Positions 33,101-48,313 of a stretch of DNA of 64,000 bases are shown here, piece after piece. How positions within the stretch are numbered: the stretch's first letter is position 1; every line of letters begins with the position of its first letter. The translations under genes and the position numbers were made by a program. The notes below the pieces were generated by a model. It did not search any database and was not told where the DNA came from. It saw nothing but the letters and a program-made list of their open reading frames with translations. Origin of the DNA: Lingula anatina (taxonomy: Eukaryota; Brachiopoda; Lingulata; Lingulida; Lingulidae); NCBI RefSeq assembly GCF_001039355.2, contig NW_019775136.1, positions 375,855 to 439,854 of the forward strand, given 5' to 3'.

Positions 33101-36100
33101 CATGAATTGGTTCCAAACATCAGATGGTTCATTGGTATCCATGATACCTGTAACATCTGTGAAGGAGCCATCAACACTGCGATAAACATTTAAAGAATAT
33201 GGATCGTGTAAGCCAACCAGCCATTTTGAAATTGATGAGTACTGTGGTAATGTGGAGAGGACATTCTGAAGATGACTCTTTATGTCAGTGTCTGCTGGCA
33301 CGGCTATATAGCCACCAAATTCCAAACATTTCCTTCTGGCTTCAGATGGAGAAACTTCTGTTGAATTGATGATGAAGCAGTTGCCCCAGTACCCATAACC
33401 CCAAGGACTGGCGCACTGTGTTTTATCTGCTAGGTCTGGAGAGAAAAAAAACGTATTTCACTACAATAACCAGTTGCCTTAATTCTTACCAGGCAAAGCC
33501 TATATACAAATATTTCAGTAATATTATGGACAACTATATACCAAGAAGAGAATTGTTCACTACAGCGCGTTTCTTTACCATATCATCAAAACAGTTTTTG
33601 CCATTTCATACATCTTTTTTTAATAGTTTCTCTCAATTCGGAGGTTTTGACACAGGGAGAAAAAGAGTTATACTCAGATTTAAGTCTCTAAAATGATTGA
33701 CATACATGCACATGTTGGTGGATGTCCGTCCCAAGTAAAGTTTGCCTGGCATGTGAGTCTTAAAGATCCATTGACAACATCGTAGCCTGGCAAACAGCCA
33801 TATGTGACATCTCCTCCTATCTGATATCCCCCCACTGTTTTTGTGGCATTCACCCCCTCACCAGGGTCATTACATCCTAAAGTATATCATCAAAATATTC
33901 CATATACAAAACTTTTTTCATGGAGGTAACAAAATATTGTTAATCACAATATCTTAAACATTTACCTGCATGAAATACTTACAACTTGTTTGAAAATATT
34001 TGTTTAATATAATGGGGATATTTATTCTTAAACAAAATTACAGATTTTCCAAATTTTTCGTATATCCATCCTCCATTTTTGACCGTCTCCTGACAGACAA
34101 AAGTATGATGCATGTAAATGTAAATCAAAATTCTGACTGTCTTCTGGAAGACCCAGAAGACGACCTCCATCTTCCCCTGAAGATATTTCCCTTACGGTCA
34201 CACTCCAATGGTGCCCCTCCTGCCCACTGTCCAGTCACTCCACAGGTAAAGCTTACATTCCCTGCACTCTGTGAATAACCAGCATCACAAGTGTACTGAA
34301 CCTCCTCTGAGTTCCTATAGTGGGTTTTCACTGGGCTGTAGGAGGCCATGGTACCATTGGGTGGAGGTGTGCAGCCTGAAAAAGAGCATTGATTGCCACT
34401 TGTTTAGAAAGAATATACAGATCTTTTCGGAGATACTAAACATTCTCAGTTTAACTAGTATACCTATGTCTGTTTTAATTTCTGTTACCATATACTGGTA
34501 TCTTGACACTATATCTATATGAATTAAAAGTGCCAGGAGTAAATATCAATAGAAATATTTTCAAGGTTGTAAAGAAACTCCAAAATTAGATAAATATATG
34601 CTCCAAATATCCCCCACCCCCCGAGATGATTTGTTCACAACCAACATACCACAGGCTGCCTTTGTTATTGTTATATCATCAATAGCAATAGAGCTGTCAT
34701 CCACCGTGGCACCTGATGCTTTTATTCCTTCAAATATGACCTGAAATCATGACCGATATTAGTGACAACAATCTACACTATGTTCTGATGCCAAAATTGC
34801 CAATCATGCAATCCAAAGAGGATATTTGATAGACTCGATATACACTGTTTTTCATCATCATAAAATTTCAACATTGTGAATTATCAGAATTCACTAAATC
34901 AAGCTGGTTTTAACCAAAAGCTCTCTTACTTGGAACCTCTCCGTAGTGTTTATGAGGACATCCACATGTCTCCACTGATCTTGACTACTGCTGTCATGAG
35001 TCCATGCTGTATATACCTGGCTGCTGCCATTTATCTGGTATTTCACATTGAATGTCACCAAATGAGATCCAAATGCATGGTACTCAAAGCTTACAGTGGC
35101 CTGGCAGTGTTCCTGTGAAATGTTTATCCATGGGGATCTTATCCTTGCTATGGCTTGTGAAGAAGCAGTCTGCAAAATTAAATTGTTAACATATTTATTC
35201 CAACCATTATAGAATTTTAACTTCATTTATTTATGATTTGAAATCTGTCTCAAAATACAGAAAATCATTTAATAAGAGCTTGTATCATCACTTGAGAAAG
35301 AATGCATCACATCAGAGGTACAGTTTTCAAAGATGTTATGCTGCCCCCCCTTACACCTGTCCCCCAACCCCACCCCCCATCCCCACCAAATATACTACCA
35401 GAGAGGTACCGTAGTACCTGATATCTGGGTTCCAGCAGGTAGTAGAATCCATCATTCCCTGTGTGATCTGCCTGTGGTCCAGTGCTACTCCTCCCTGGAG
35501 CTTCTCTCTTATAAAGAGTCCACTCCAACTCTTCATCTTTATCCTGTGAGAAACCACAGTTATCACCGTCAAATTGAAAGGATGCTGGGGTGGACACAAC
35601 TGAAATGGAAGACCACAAAAGATGATGTGAAAATAATTGATCATGATCATTGATAGGCATGACTTCCTTGAATTCACTTTGCTTATGCGGAAGGTGCAAG
35701 GTGATTGATCTGGACCTCCCAAGGTAAGAGAGTGGTTTGCCTTCATTTGTTTTCAACTTCAGACTCTTTGAGTTATTATCATTCATGGTTTGGGCTTTTG
35801 ATAACTGCCTGAGTATCATCTTGAAAATATTATTGAAATATAACAAATAATCATAATCTTTGTCAATAAAGAAAGCATATACCTATAAGATATACATATA
35901 CATATTCATGTCCAGCTTCATGTTTTGTGGCAATTAAGGAAGCAATGCAAGTGTTTAAACACCCCTTCACTTTGAGGATCAAGATAATTTAAAATCTGCA
36001 CAAAAACAGGTCACAGAAAGATAAAGCTGAAATATTAAGGAAAAAAATTGAACGAAACAAATTAAGAGTTAGCTCTAACAACTTTGCTCAGTACACACAC

Positions 36101-39100
36101 AAACACAGCAAAAAAGTTACACTATGCTGTACTTTAGCATACCTTCTTTACAGTTGCCAGGCACCTGAATCACTCTAATACCATCAATAGCTATATCTCC
36201 ACCAGTTCCAGCTCCAGCAATACCATTAAACTGAATCTACAAAAAGCATGTGGATGTTTAGTTTTACATGTACCTATTGTAATACAATTTACAAGAAGTT
36301 TGGTATCTAATCAGGAAGAGACAAAAAAAAAATGTTCTATGTACATGTACCAAGCCTTGAAAATTTTTAATGATATAAAAGTTTAGAATATCTATAAGCA
36401 AATAAAAAACATTTAATTTCATTCAGTTTCTGAACTACTTTGTTTTGTTTTATAAATAAAATCACTCTATTTGCAAAATTACTAAGGCTGTGAAAGAGTT
36501 TACAAAAATTTTTATGGATACAGATGGTAGATTAAATGGATTCTTGTACATATATATTTGACAAACATTAGCCATTTAAACAAGCAAACAAGCTTGCAGA
36601 CAGAGAGACATACAGATGGAAATATAAGACAGACAGGCAGACAAACATACTTTAAAATGAGTAATTCCAGATGGTTGTAGGATCCATGTATATTCCTTCC
36701 ATGCATTCTGGACCTCATTTAGATGGAAAAGTTTCATATTTCTGTTGAAAGTCGACTGTCCAGATTCCTTTTCAAGTAAAATTACAGTCAGTGCATTGAC
36801 ATCACCACCATAGATGTGTGCCCAGAATCTCAAAGTCACTAATCCACACTGATGAACCTCAAGATCTGGAGTTTCCAAAGCAGCCATGGCACCATTTGAC
36901 TAAAAGTTGGGTTAGTACATATTATGTTTCTTTAATAAATCAGCTATATTGTAGAATTTTCTCCTAACTTGTATTAAAAGTAGCAAGCAGATGCCAGTTC
37001 CAGACTAGTAACACGGGCAACATCTATAGATTTTCTATGAATTTTTTTTCTTATCTCATAATGCATAATAAATTTGGTACACATACTTGTCCATCTACTT
37101 CAATATACAAGTAATGTCCTATGCCTTCTTTTGTTATAGGGTCAGCAGAAGGTCCAGTGCTTGCAGTAGGAGTGGATCCGCTCTTCAAAGTCCAGTCAAA
37201 CTGATCTGATGTGAGCTGATTAAAGTTGCAAATGGTGGAGTTCTCAAAGTCACAGCTGGTTTCATATGGTAGACCTGCAGATGGTGGGTCAGAGATGTTA
37301 GACAATAATTAAATGAAGCAACCAAATGCATTCAGAATAAAAAAAAAAACAATTTCCCATCCTACCTTGTAATACAGTAAAAATGTGAATTACTGACAAG
37401 CATCATTATTATAATATTTCTTATGAAAAAACTTTTATAAATCAAAACCTTAAGTTTACATGCTATTATTATTCCTTACATAAACAATATATCTAAACAG
37501 ACTGAACTCTTTACCACTATTATCATCTCCTTTCACTTGTATTTCACACAGATTCATAATTTCATTGTTTCCTTCTATCTGAATGGAGACATATCTGCCT
37601 GCTAGTGGACTGGCACAGTTAAAAGTGTCAGTGGCTCCCCCTGCAGGCCATGTTCCAGTATAGTTAGAACACCAAATCCAAGTACTAGAATTATGTCCTC
37701 TGTCAATGTCAAACTCATCAGTCACAGATATAACAAAGTCATGAAGATGGTCATCTGGAACACAAAATTTGTCAGGTGAGATACCATGAGTATATGACAT
37801 AATAATAATAATAATAAGAAGAAGAAGAAGAAGAAGAAGAAGAAAAACAACAACAACAACAACAAACAAATGGTTTTCTTTTTAGGATAATGGAGTGTTA
37901 AATTAGTTATAATATTTGTAACCCTACCAGCATGTCCAAATATTTTTGGATGTTTTTAATAGTCTAAAATCACAATTTGAATTCTCAAAACCTTTAATGT
38001 TTTACATGTACTAAAAAGGGAACAAATTCAACAAATTCAAAATCTTGGTTTGCTTTCTATTTCTGGCAAACAAAGCAGTTAGTATATGCATAGTTCAACT
38101 TACTGCAGCAGTCCCCTCTCCCTGTAATAGTTACAGTGGTTATAAAGGTGTATCTCTGAAGATCTACTACAAACCAAGGATCTGTCATAGCATTAGATTC
38201 CCAGCAGGATTTATGTGAATAAATTGGATCTAGGTTTCCATCTAAAGCTTGATAAGGTGAAACTGCATTTGTGCTACCAGCATACGCCTCTTTTCCAAAG
38301 GCAAGGTTTTCACCTGCAATTTAAAAGTTCAAAAAATGTTGCAATTTGCATTATAAATACATTCAATTTGATTGAAATTAATGGACATTTGTAAAGAATC
38401 AGCTGATTTTCAATTGACCATCTTCAAAATGAAAAAGGAAATGACACAAAAGAAAAGGCCCAAGTGATATGGTTGTAGGAAAGAAGGCCATCTCATATGT
38501 GATTGTCTAAATTCAAAACCCAAGCATGTGGGAAATGCACAGTAACCAGATTAATGGGTTGTAATTCAGTTGCTGAGCAGAAATCCAAACCCTATTGCTA
38601 TGAATCATAGAAGCTAGGTAATTTTTTTTATTTTAACCAGCTACGTCCATGATGATCCAGTTACTTTCTTAGTGGATTCTGGCTCTACTGTTTCCATTCT
38701 CAATACCAAGGTGTTAGATGAAATACCAGAAGCCAAGAAACCTGAGTTAAAAGCTGATGGTAAAAACCTTTACCAAACAGATGGCACCAAGTTGACTTTA
38801 CATGGGAAAGAAGATTTTCCAGTCAGTTTAAAAGCTGAACAGTGTAACTATTAGAGATGTTTATCCCATTCCCAGGATGGATGATGCATTGCAGATTGGA
38901 TTCATTGTCAGGTTCAAAGTGGTTTTGTATATTTGACCTAGCTTATGGTTACTGGCAAGAAGAAATGGATGAAAAGGAGAAGCTTAAGGCTGCCTTTGCA
39001 GTGTCCCACCATGGAGTTTATCATTTTAATGTGATGCCATTTAGGTTAATCAATGCCCCTTCAACCTTTGAAAGACTTATGGAATCCATGTTGGCTAGCT

Positions 39101-42100
39101 TGAATTGGAAAACTTGTTTAGTATAATAATCTGGATGATGTTATTGTATTTGGTAGAAGTGTTGATGAAACTTTAAACTGGATGAAAGATGTGTTTGATC
39201 AACTGAGAGCATATAATTTAAAATTGAAATCAAAGAAATGCCATTTGTTTAAACAGCAGGTTCAATTTCAATCATTTCAGAAAGTGGAGCTGAAACTGAT
39301 CCTCAGAAAGTAGAAACCATGTTGTCTTGGCCAGTTCTAAAAGATGTGCATGAACTTAAAAGCTTTTTAGGATTGTGTTCCTACTACCAAAGGTTCATTG
39401 GAAATTCTGCCAAGATAGTAAGCTGTTTGAATAAGTTGACTGAAAAAGGACCCAGCATTCTGTTGGACATCTTCCTGTGTTGATGCATTCAATCAGTTAA
39501 AATCTATATGCCTGTTCTAGCATTTCCTTATTCTACTGGATAATTTGTGTTGGACACAGATGCCAGCAATAACAGCATCGGAGCTGCTCACTCTCAGATT
39601 CAGGATGTGAACACATATTCTAGTAGAATTCTTGTGGAGCATGTCGCAGGAGTGTCTTTTCAAAGACCAGGTCAGGGACATGAAAATGTTGATGCTCTGT
39701 GTAGAAGACCTTATCCACTGCATAAGCAACAGTGTTCAGATCCTACACCAACCAAAGTTCAGTGGCAAATCACCAGCACTGACCCAAAAGACAAGGGTTC
39801 ATGGGCATCAAATTGGTTACCTTTCATTTCACTCAAAGAGATGGCTCAACTACAGGGAAAAGACCACATTTTTTGCAGATTAACTGAATGGAAGAAATGT
39901 AAACAGTGTCTACTCTTGGAAACAATAAGTGATCAGAGTAAGTCACTTAAGCACTACTGGAGTCAGTTTGACCAGCTAGAACTGAAAAATGGAGTAAAAT
40001 GGTGAGAAATTCCATTTTGGAGATATGGTATGGTTGCACTCTCCACTTGGAAAAAATGTCCAGGCCCTAAACTACAGTGTCAATGGGTAGGGCCATTTAC
40101 AATTGTTGGCAAAATGAGTGATGTGGTGTATAAGTTGCAGAAGAATGCCCAATCAGATTTGAAGATTATACATGGGGCTTGGCTTAAAAATACCATGGAA
40201 GTGCTATGGCTCCATGGTTTGTTCCGGAATTGAGAAACAAAGCGGTATCAGTGCAGAAGGTTGGGATTGCCAGAGCTTTCCCTGGATTAGGGGGCAATGT
40301 TGGTGCCAAGAGTGTGAAGAAATCTATTGGAAACCAAGCACTAATCTTCTATTTCTAATACTTTCAGATACTAGTAACATTGTACTTTCTGAAGCAAAGT
40401 CAAATAACTTTCAAAATCTTCAAATTAGCATTTTAATTACTAATTACAAAACTTTATTTGGGGAGGGGGTAGGAAGGGGGATTATTAATTCATATTGGCC
40501 AGAATTATTTTAGTAATTACAATAACCAAAGTTTCAATCATTTTTTCAAAACATTTTATGTCAAAATATCTATGCAATTCTGTATTTTTTCATAATTATA
40601 TGCTTACAGTTCATCTGGGTCAAAATGTTCACATCATCTATAGCATAATCAGACTTATGATTGTTTCCCCTCTGAGCTTCAAAAACAATCTGAAATTTGA
40701 AGAATATGGCATAAGTATAAATTCTATGGTGACAGTTTATGTATTATTCTTTATATGACTTTGAGGTTTTGATTTAGTCTGACATATATTCCCAAAGTAC
40801 CGGTACATAAAACATAATGCATTGTATCCAGTCCCTTTAAATCTATACCACTATAAATACTTAAAATAAATATACATATATCATTTTCAGCATCATACCT
40901 GAAACTTGATATTTTTAAGAGGTAATAGTAATAACTTGGATTTCCATTTGTCTTCTGAACTGCCTCCTTGTGACCAAAGCAGTTTGTCATTGCTGCCATC
41001 ATCCAGGTGATAATAAACCCGTAGGTCACCAAGTGCAGCACCAAAAGCATGGTACCAGAAATTTAAAGCAGCTGCACAGGCACCAGTTGAGCCAAGGTCA
41101 ATCCAAGGTGTTCGTACTCGTGCTATTGCTCCATTGGGCTAAAAACAATGACCAATGAAATAAAATGAAATATTATTAATTAAATTGAAAGCTAGTATTA
41201 TGTTAAATTCAAGCAATCCTTATTCCTACAAAATGCATAGCACAAGAAGACCCAAAGACATTTATTGCTGAAGCAATTCAGTTGGGGGCCATTCCATAAA
41301 AAGCAAACATTTTTAAAATGAGTCATATCTGTGACACACATTTTGTGCAATATTTACATAATTCTTACTCATCCCTTTTTTTCCTTTGCTTTATTTATAC
41401 TGTAGCCAGCTCCAATAACAGAATGAAATCAACAGCAATTCAAAAGTTACATAAAACTGTTATACAAAAGTTATATAAAACTGTTATACAAATATTACAC
41501 AAAATGTGTACATCATTAACAAGACTCAAATGAAATATTCACTTTTTAATGGAAGAACCTTTGGATATCATTATCGGTCATTAAACAGACTAAGTGCTTT
41601 TTCTTTCTACTAGTAGTATATTTTTCCTCTCCATAAAATGTTCTAATTTTTTCATGTCTGACTTTGAGGAAGAAATCTAATTAAAAATAAACAATTGCAT
41701 TCATCATTACCAACCTTTTAAGCAAAGCAGTAGGAATGTAAAAGGCACTAAACAAAGTATTGGAAATGCCAGGGGAATCTTAGACTAAGTTTGAAATTTG
41801 GCATACCTGAGGTGAAGGGTCAGATCCCTCCAAATAGAAGAAATAACCAGTTGTATCTGACATATCTGTATAATCTCCACTAGGTCCAGTGCCAGAGCTC
41901 ACAGTCTGTCTTGTAGATAGGAAGAAGTTTGTATCATCATCCCAATCCTGCTCAAAGCCACACACCCCATCTTCAAATGTACAGCTGAACTGTGTCAATG
42001 CTAAAACAAACCATAGATGATGTGCAAATAAGTGGTCTCTGGCTAAAGAAACATGAAAAATTATACTCAACTTGATAAATCAATCAGCCAACTGATCACA

Positions 42101-45100
42101 TGCTTAAAACTTGAGGAATTGCCCATTGAATGATTGCTTCCAATATAAGATAATTATTTCTTCTATAGATTAACCAATTTACAATATAAATACAAACAAA
42201 AATACCTAACATTTCATACAGTATTGAAATAAAGCGATAAATTTAAAGGCTCTTAAAAGTATTATTTTGATTGTTTATTCCAATATTTATGTCTCATAAT
42301 TAGAATTTTTATTCCAATATTTATGGCTACTAACTAGACATCTGGAGGCACAAACTAGTCCTGGGGTGCCTGTAAGTGCAATGGCCAATTGAAAATTTGA
42401 ATATATGAACACATATAATTTTATCCAGTTTACAAGCATGTCTGTTCATGCATACATAAACCTCTTTTATCAAATCTTATATTAATCACAACAGAGATGA
42501 TATACATAAACCATTACCATTTTCATTGCAGTCGGTTTGGGAAACAGAAATGTCATCCACTGCTAAATCACTCTGTTCTCCATCATCTGTTGTTGCTGTA
42601 AATCGCACCTGGAAAAAACAATAAGCTTAAATAAAAAGGCCAGCTAAATCATCATTTAATTTCTTTTGAAAAAATGCACATGAGATGTACAGAAAAACTA
42701 ATACTTAAATGACATTTAAATTGGTACACATCATAACTTATTTTCTTCAATTCTTTTATTTTAATTGACAATTTTAAAAGAATGAAAACAATCCTTAAAA
42801 AATGTAAACATACTACTTTCAAACTTTTAAAAGTTTATAAATTGAGTAGAATGTCATTGTCAGTACTTACTCTGAATTTACTGAATAGTTTGAAAGAAGA
42901 TTCGACAAGAAACCACTTGTTGTACGAGATAATTTTTATGAAGTGAATCCAGTGTTCACCCCCATCATCCACTAACTTTGAAGACAAGGAGTGGAGATCA
43001 TTGCCATATCCATGGTACCAATAACGCAGTGTTACAAGACTACAATTATAGGCCAAATCAATGGGAGGTGTTTCAAATACAGCATACTCTTCCTCACCCT
43101 AAATAAATAAAATGTAAACTGTAGCATTTTGAGTGACTACTAAATGAACATACGCTTCTTCTGTACACAGTTAACCCCATTAACTATGGGATATTTCCAT
43201 TAATGTCTTCTGTCAAAAATCAGGTTGGAAGAGAATGATACAGTGTATTGACCTTCCTTAGCAAAATGAAAACTTTGAAGCAATATTGTGGAAAAATTGC
43301 AGCAAATTTGCTGCAAACTAAAAGTTTGCAAACTAAACTAGTTTGCAGGAGTTTGCAAGAAAAAATTGTATTGCAGCTAATTTGCAACAAATTTGCAATA
43401 AAAACTTAAGTTTGCAACAGGTCTGCAAGAAAAGCCTTTATGTTTTGGCAAATTAGCGATAAATTAGCGGCAAATTTGCAAGAATATATTAAGTTTGCAG
43501 TAAATTTGCAAGAAAGTATTTAAGTTTGCGGCATTCCTGATATTTGCTAAGGGCTATGTTCTTCAAGTCAAAAAATTAAGTTTTGACATTCAAAATAACA
43601 AAAAGGCACATCAATTCACTCCTTTTTTTGTAACTCACACTACCACATTTAGTATTTAAAGTAGTTTATGAGATTTTTAAATAAGCAGTTATATCATGCA
43701 CTTTATAGAATAGAAAAACTAAAAAGAAAATAGCAGCACCTGTAAAATATGATTTTAAAAAATCAAAAAAGCAAGCTACTGGTACTCTATTGCTCTATTC
43801 TATGTAGTAAAAGCAACAAATGCTATATAAAATGATTTTTGTTATTATAATATTTTGTATATGAAAGTTGATAATTTTTGCCCTTTGAAAAGATACCGTA
43901 CTACTTACAAAGTCTGTGCCGTCTATATAGAAGTAGCTCCCAGAACCTGAATGGTCACTGCTAGGACCAGTGCCTGATGTGCTGGTAGTACCACTATTAC
44001 GCTGCCAGTCACCATTATCATCTGTTCGCTGGGTGACGCCACAGTCATTTGTGTCAAAGTTACAGGTAAAATTGTAAGTAAGCTCTGTAAAAATAAAACG
44101 AATGTTAAAATATATCAGCTGATCTTTGTATGACTTTTCTATTTCTTATTTAAGGTGAATGTAATAAACATACAATATGTTTGGTTGACACGCGTAGAGC
44201 TGTACAATTTTGCATATTTACTCAGACAATGTAAAAATTCAACATTTTTGATTGACATATGAAATTCCTGTTTATGAAAAAAGATGTTCGTTATATTCTT
44301 GCAATTCTAGTTGGTCATGCTTGAAAATTGTTTAAGCCATTGGCTAGAAGAAAAAAACATTCAAATTTTTAAGACTTGGTTCCCACAGATTTAGATTGAT
44401 CCATCTGGATTGACCTAACTCCCTGGGGGTTCATGCTAAATTGCTGTCAGCTTTGGGGAGCCGAGTGCACTCAAAAGTTAATTACAACCTTACAGCTTTT
44501 AGTAGGCAGGACAGACATTTAAGCCGATTGTTGACAACAATCTAGTGAGACTCCCCAGGGGGATAGATTGATCTAAATATCTGTGAGAAAGGTCTCTTAC
44601 TACACTCACCCCCACAATCAGATGGGACTGTTAAAGTAACATCATCTATTGCATATTCTCCTTCATCTCCTTGGGATTCAGTTTCAAACACAATCTAAGT
44701 AAATGAACAGAGTGAGTACAGGGTTGTGCCTCAAATGTCATAAAATATAAAAGGCATTTAAGAATTTAAAATCCTTAGTTAAAACACTTATATAATTAGG
44801 CTCAATGTCAATTATATATAATAATCTTCTTACAACAAAATTTGTATCCGAGTCTATTTCCAGTGTAACTTCACGCCAGACATCATCTTCATCAGTTCCA
44901 TCATGGCGCCACAACAGATTCTCACTGCTTCCAACTTTCTTCAGCTTTACATTCAGGCCAGCGAGATCATTTCCATCAGCATTATACCAGAAACCCAGTG
45001 TGGCACCACCACAGCTTGAGTGAAAATTGGGAGACAGCAGACGTGCCGTGTGACCATCCTCCTGCAAAAAACAAAAAAAAAAAAAAAAAGAAAAAAAAGA

Positions 45101-48100
45101 AAGAATGGGCACGATGGATACAGGCCGATGATATAAAAAGAAGTTTTAAATAAAGCACAGGTGACTTAAAAAGCTACATAACTTAAACCACTAAATTTGA
45201 CAGAACAGGTGGAGTATATGCATGTAAATAGAGAGCACTCCAACAGCACAGACATCCGCCAACAAAAAATTAAGGCAATAGGAAAGGGTTATGACTTGAT
45301 CATTTCGATGGGGAAAATTATGAATTTTATTTTTTTTTAAATCACTTATTCTAAAAATTACAACACTCCCATTGAAGGTATAACAACATTGAAAAGGAGG
45401 ATATTATAGCTCCATTATATACTGTAAAAGCACCACAAATACTGGTACTACAGTATACAGAAATATATTTTTAAACCTTTCAAAAAATGAATTTGCATAA
45501 TTGATAATTTTTCCCCATTGAGAGGATCGAATCATATTTCTGTATTCCAAAAATACTGTATAAGCAGACTCTGATTTAATTTAATTTTGGTATTTGAGAC
45601 ATCTTGTCCACTGACAAACAGGCAAACCAAATGCTAATTGATGAAAATATAGTTTTTAAGAGAGAGAAAAAGAATTATAGTTACATCATTCAGCTCTGTG
45701 TTGACATAATAGTAATATCCAATTCCTGAAGTGTGATCCTGACTGGGGCCTGTATTTGATTTATCTGTGTCCTGGGTGTTGAGATACCAGTCAAAATTAT
45801 CATCAGAGTGTCCATCTTGTACAAACTGACAAGTGCCATCATCAAATGTACACTGGTATGGAGATGCTTGTGACAACTCATGAGCTGAAAAATGATTTAA
45901 ATAATTTTACAGCAAAGACTATTCATTGAGATAAATTCTTTGGCTTTAAAGACAAGACACTCAATGAAATACTGGGACTTTTCTTAACATGAACATCCAT
46001 ATGGCATACTGACCATTCTTGAAATGAATTCCCTTTCCAAAATTTAAGCAAATTAGACAGGATTAGGCAACATACAATCAGGTCAAAAAAAAAAATCTTA
46101 CCAGTGTTCACTGCACAATCAGCTTGTGATATAGAAATGTCATCAATTGCAATGTCTGCTGCCTCACCATCCTTTCTTTCAGCATAAAACTGTACCTGTA
46201 GAAAGTATTATAAGTATTAATTAATGAAAAGTTTTTTTGCAACATGTTTTATAAGAGAACTTCTCATTCTATTAGTGCCACATCACAAGTGCCATATATG
46301 ATTAACCCAAATCTTTAAATTTACTTTTTAGTTTTATAGCATGACACATGTTTAACTTTTCAACAGCCTCCTTAAGAATAGATAATCAACCTCTCTCTCT
46401 CTCTCTCTCTCTCAATACCCCACAACCAATTTTCATTTTTTGCATCCAGCAGTATTGTAGTTTCAAGTATTTATAATTTTGTTAAATATTCATAAATTTT
46501 GTTTGCTACTTTAATCAGTTAAATAAAACTCCCAAAAACTTCCACACAGTTTATGATTTAAATTTGATAGCTTAATTTTTAAGTGAGAGAGAGAATAAGT
46601 TACATCATTCAGCTTTGTGTTGCCATAATAGTAATATCTAATTCCTGAAGTGTGATCCTGATTTCCACACAGTTTATGATTTAAATTTGATAGTTTAATT
46701 TGTTTTCTTAACTGCTTGAAAATCATGCTAATTAATAATATGCTTGAAACAATATTTTTGTGGTTTTAACTGGTTTTAAATTGACTGGTATCTGATCCAG
46801 GCATATCTGATGTTATTATTGAATGGGCAATTGGAAACAAATGAAAATTTACCTTAAAATTCACACTAGGCTTAAAAGAGGATGTAACAAAACGCCAAAA
46901 ATCTTTCTCCCATTCTTTGATATGAAACAGTGTGTAACTTCCAATGGAATCCACATAGGACACCTTGAATGACTTCCACTTATTTCCCAATGCATGGTAC
47001 CAAAGATTCACAGTGACAGTGGTACACTGTGTGTTGAGTACTGGAAACAGTGGGGTCTCCAGGATGACATACTCATCGTCCTCCTAAAAATACATGTAAG
47101 AAAAGGTTTAACATTACTCCAAAGAGAATCTTTCCGTTGTAACCACATAAAAAAACTAGACATATATGGACACAAAAAAAAAAGCAATGCTGCAATAATA
47201 ACATTTTTTATTCAAAGAATGTTTAAAAATTAATATGATAATGCTGATTTTCACAATGAATCTTTATCTTTATATAATTATCTTAATATAATTCAACAAC
47301 AAATCTGCTCAGAAAATCTTAAGTTAAACAAAAGAAGGTTTTGCAACTAAAAAAACTTATGCTTTAGAGTACAAAATTAACAGAGAAATCAAGACATGGA
47401 GAGACATAGTGACCAGAACATGCAAAGAGACTTTTTAGTGCCCTGTCTGAATAAAAAAGGAGATCTCAATTCTGACCATAAATATATGAACAAAAAAGAA
47501 ACAGACCTTACAGATAGCCACTAAATCTTCACAAAAACTAGGAAATACACATATTATATTAGTTTGTCTACCATCAAGGTATCTTATTTACATACACCTG
47601 CTTGATTTGTATGTGCATGCATGTACGGCTAGGAAGGTGGGGGGGGGGGTGCATTAAGACGATGGCATGCATGCACAAGTACAAGTACAAATTACACTTA
47701 TACATGCTAATAGTAGTCTATTAGCCCACCATACATGTACACTCACCATAGAATTTGCCTCCATGTACATGTAGTATCCAGAGCCTGTGGTGTGGTCACC
47801 TGATGGCCCAGTGCCGGACGTACTTGTAGATCCTGCGTGTCTTGTCCAGTCTCCATCGTCTTCTGTAGACTGCACCAGACCACATTCATCTTGTTCGAAA
47901 TCGCAGTTAAACCCTGTAAAAATCCTCCATTGTTCAGAATGAATAAGGCATCTGTGAGAATTTTTATAATTCATATAACTTACAGTAATAAAATAGATTT
48001 TTTATATATGAGATTATATATAGTAGGCTCAACATAACAATCCTTCTTCATTTACTTCCCCCCACTCCCTGAAAAAAGGAAACAAGGGAGCTTCTAAACA

Positions 48101-48234
48101 AAGACTTTCTAGGTGTTACTGAATAAAAATACCTACACCATCCACCACAGCGACCTGCTGTTATTGAAATATCATCCAAACAGTAATCACTTTTTGAACT
48201 TGTGCCCCTAGATGCTTCAAACACCACCTATTGT

Positions 48235-48313
<79 letters not shown>

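Noticed and set aside
37456-37869. Valine/leucine/isoleucine-rich N-terminus before the second F-type lectin exon, resembling a membrane segment
   Set aside because: It is the translated (AAT)n(AAG)n(AAC)n microsatellite in the intron. The acceptor at 37754 excludes it.
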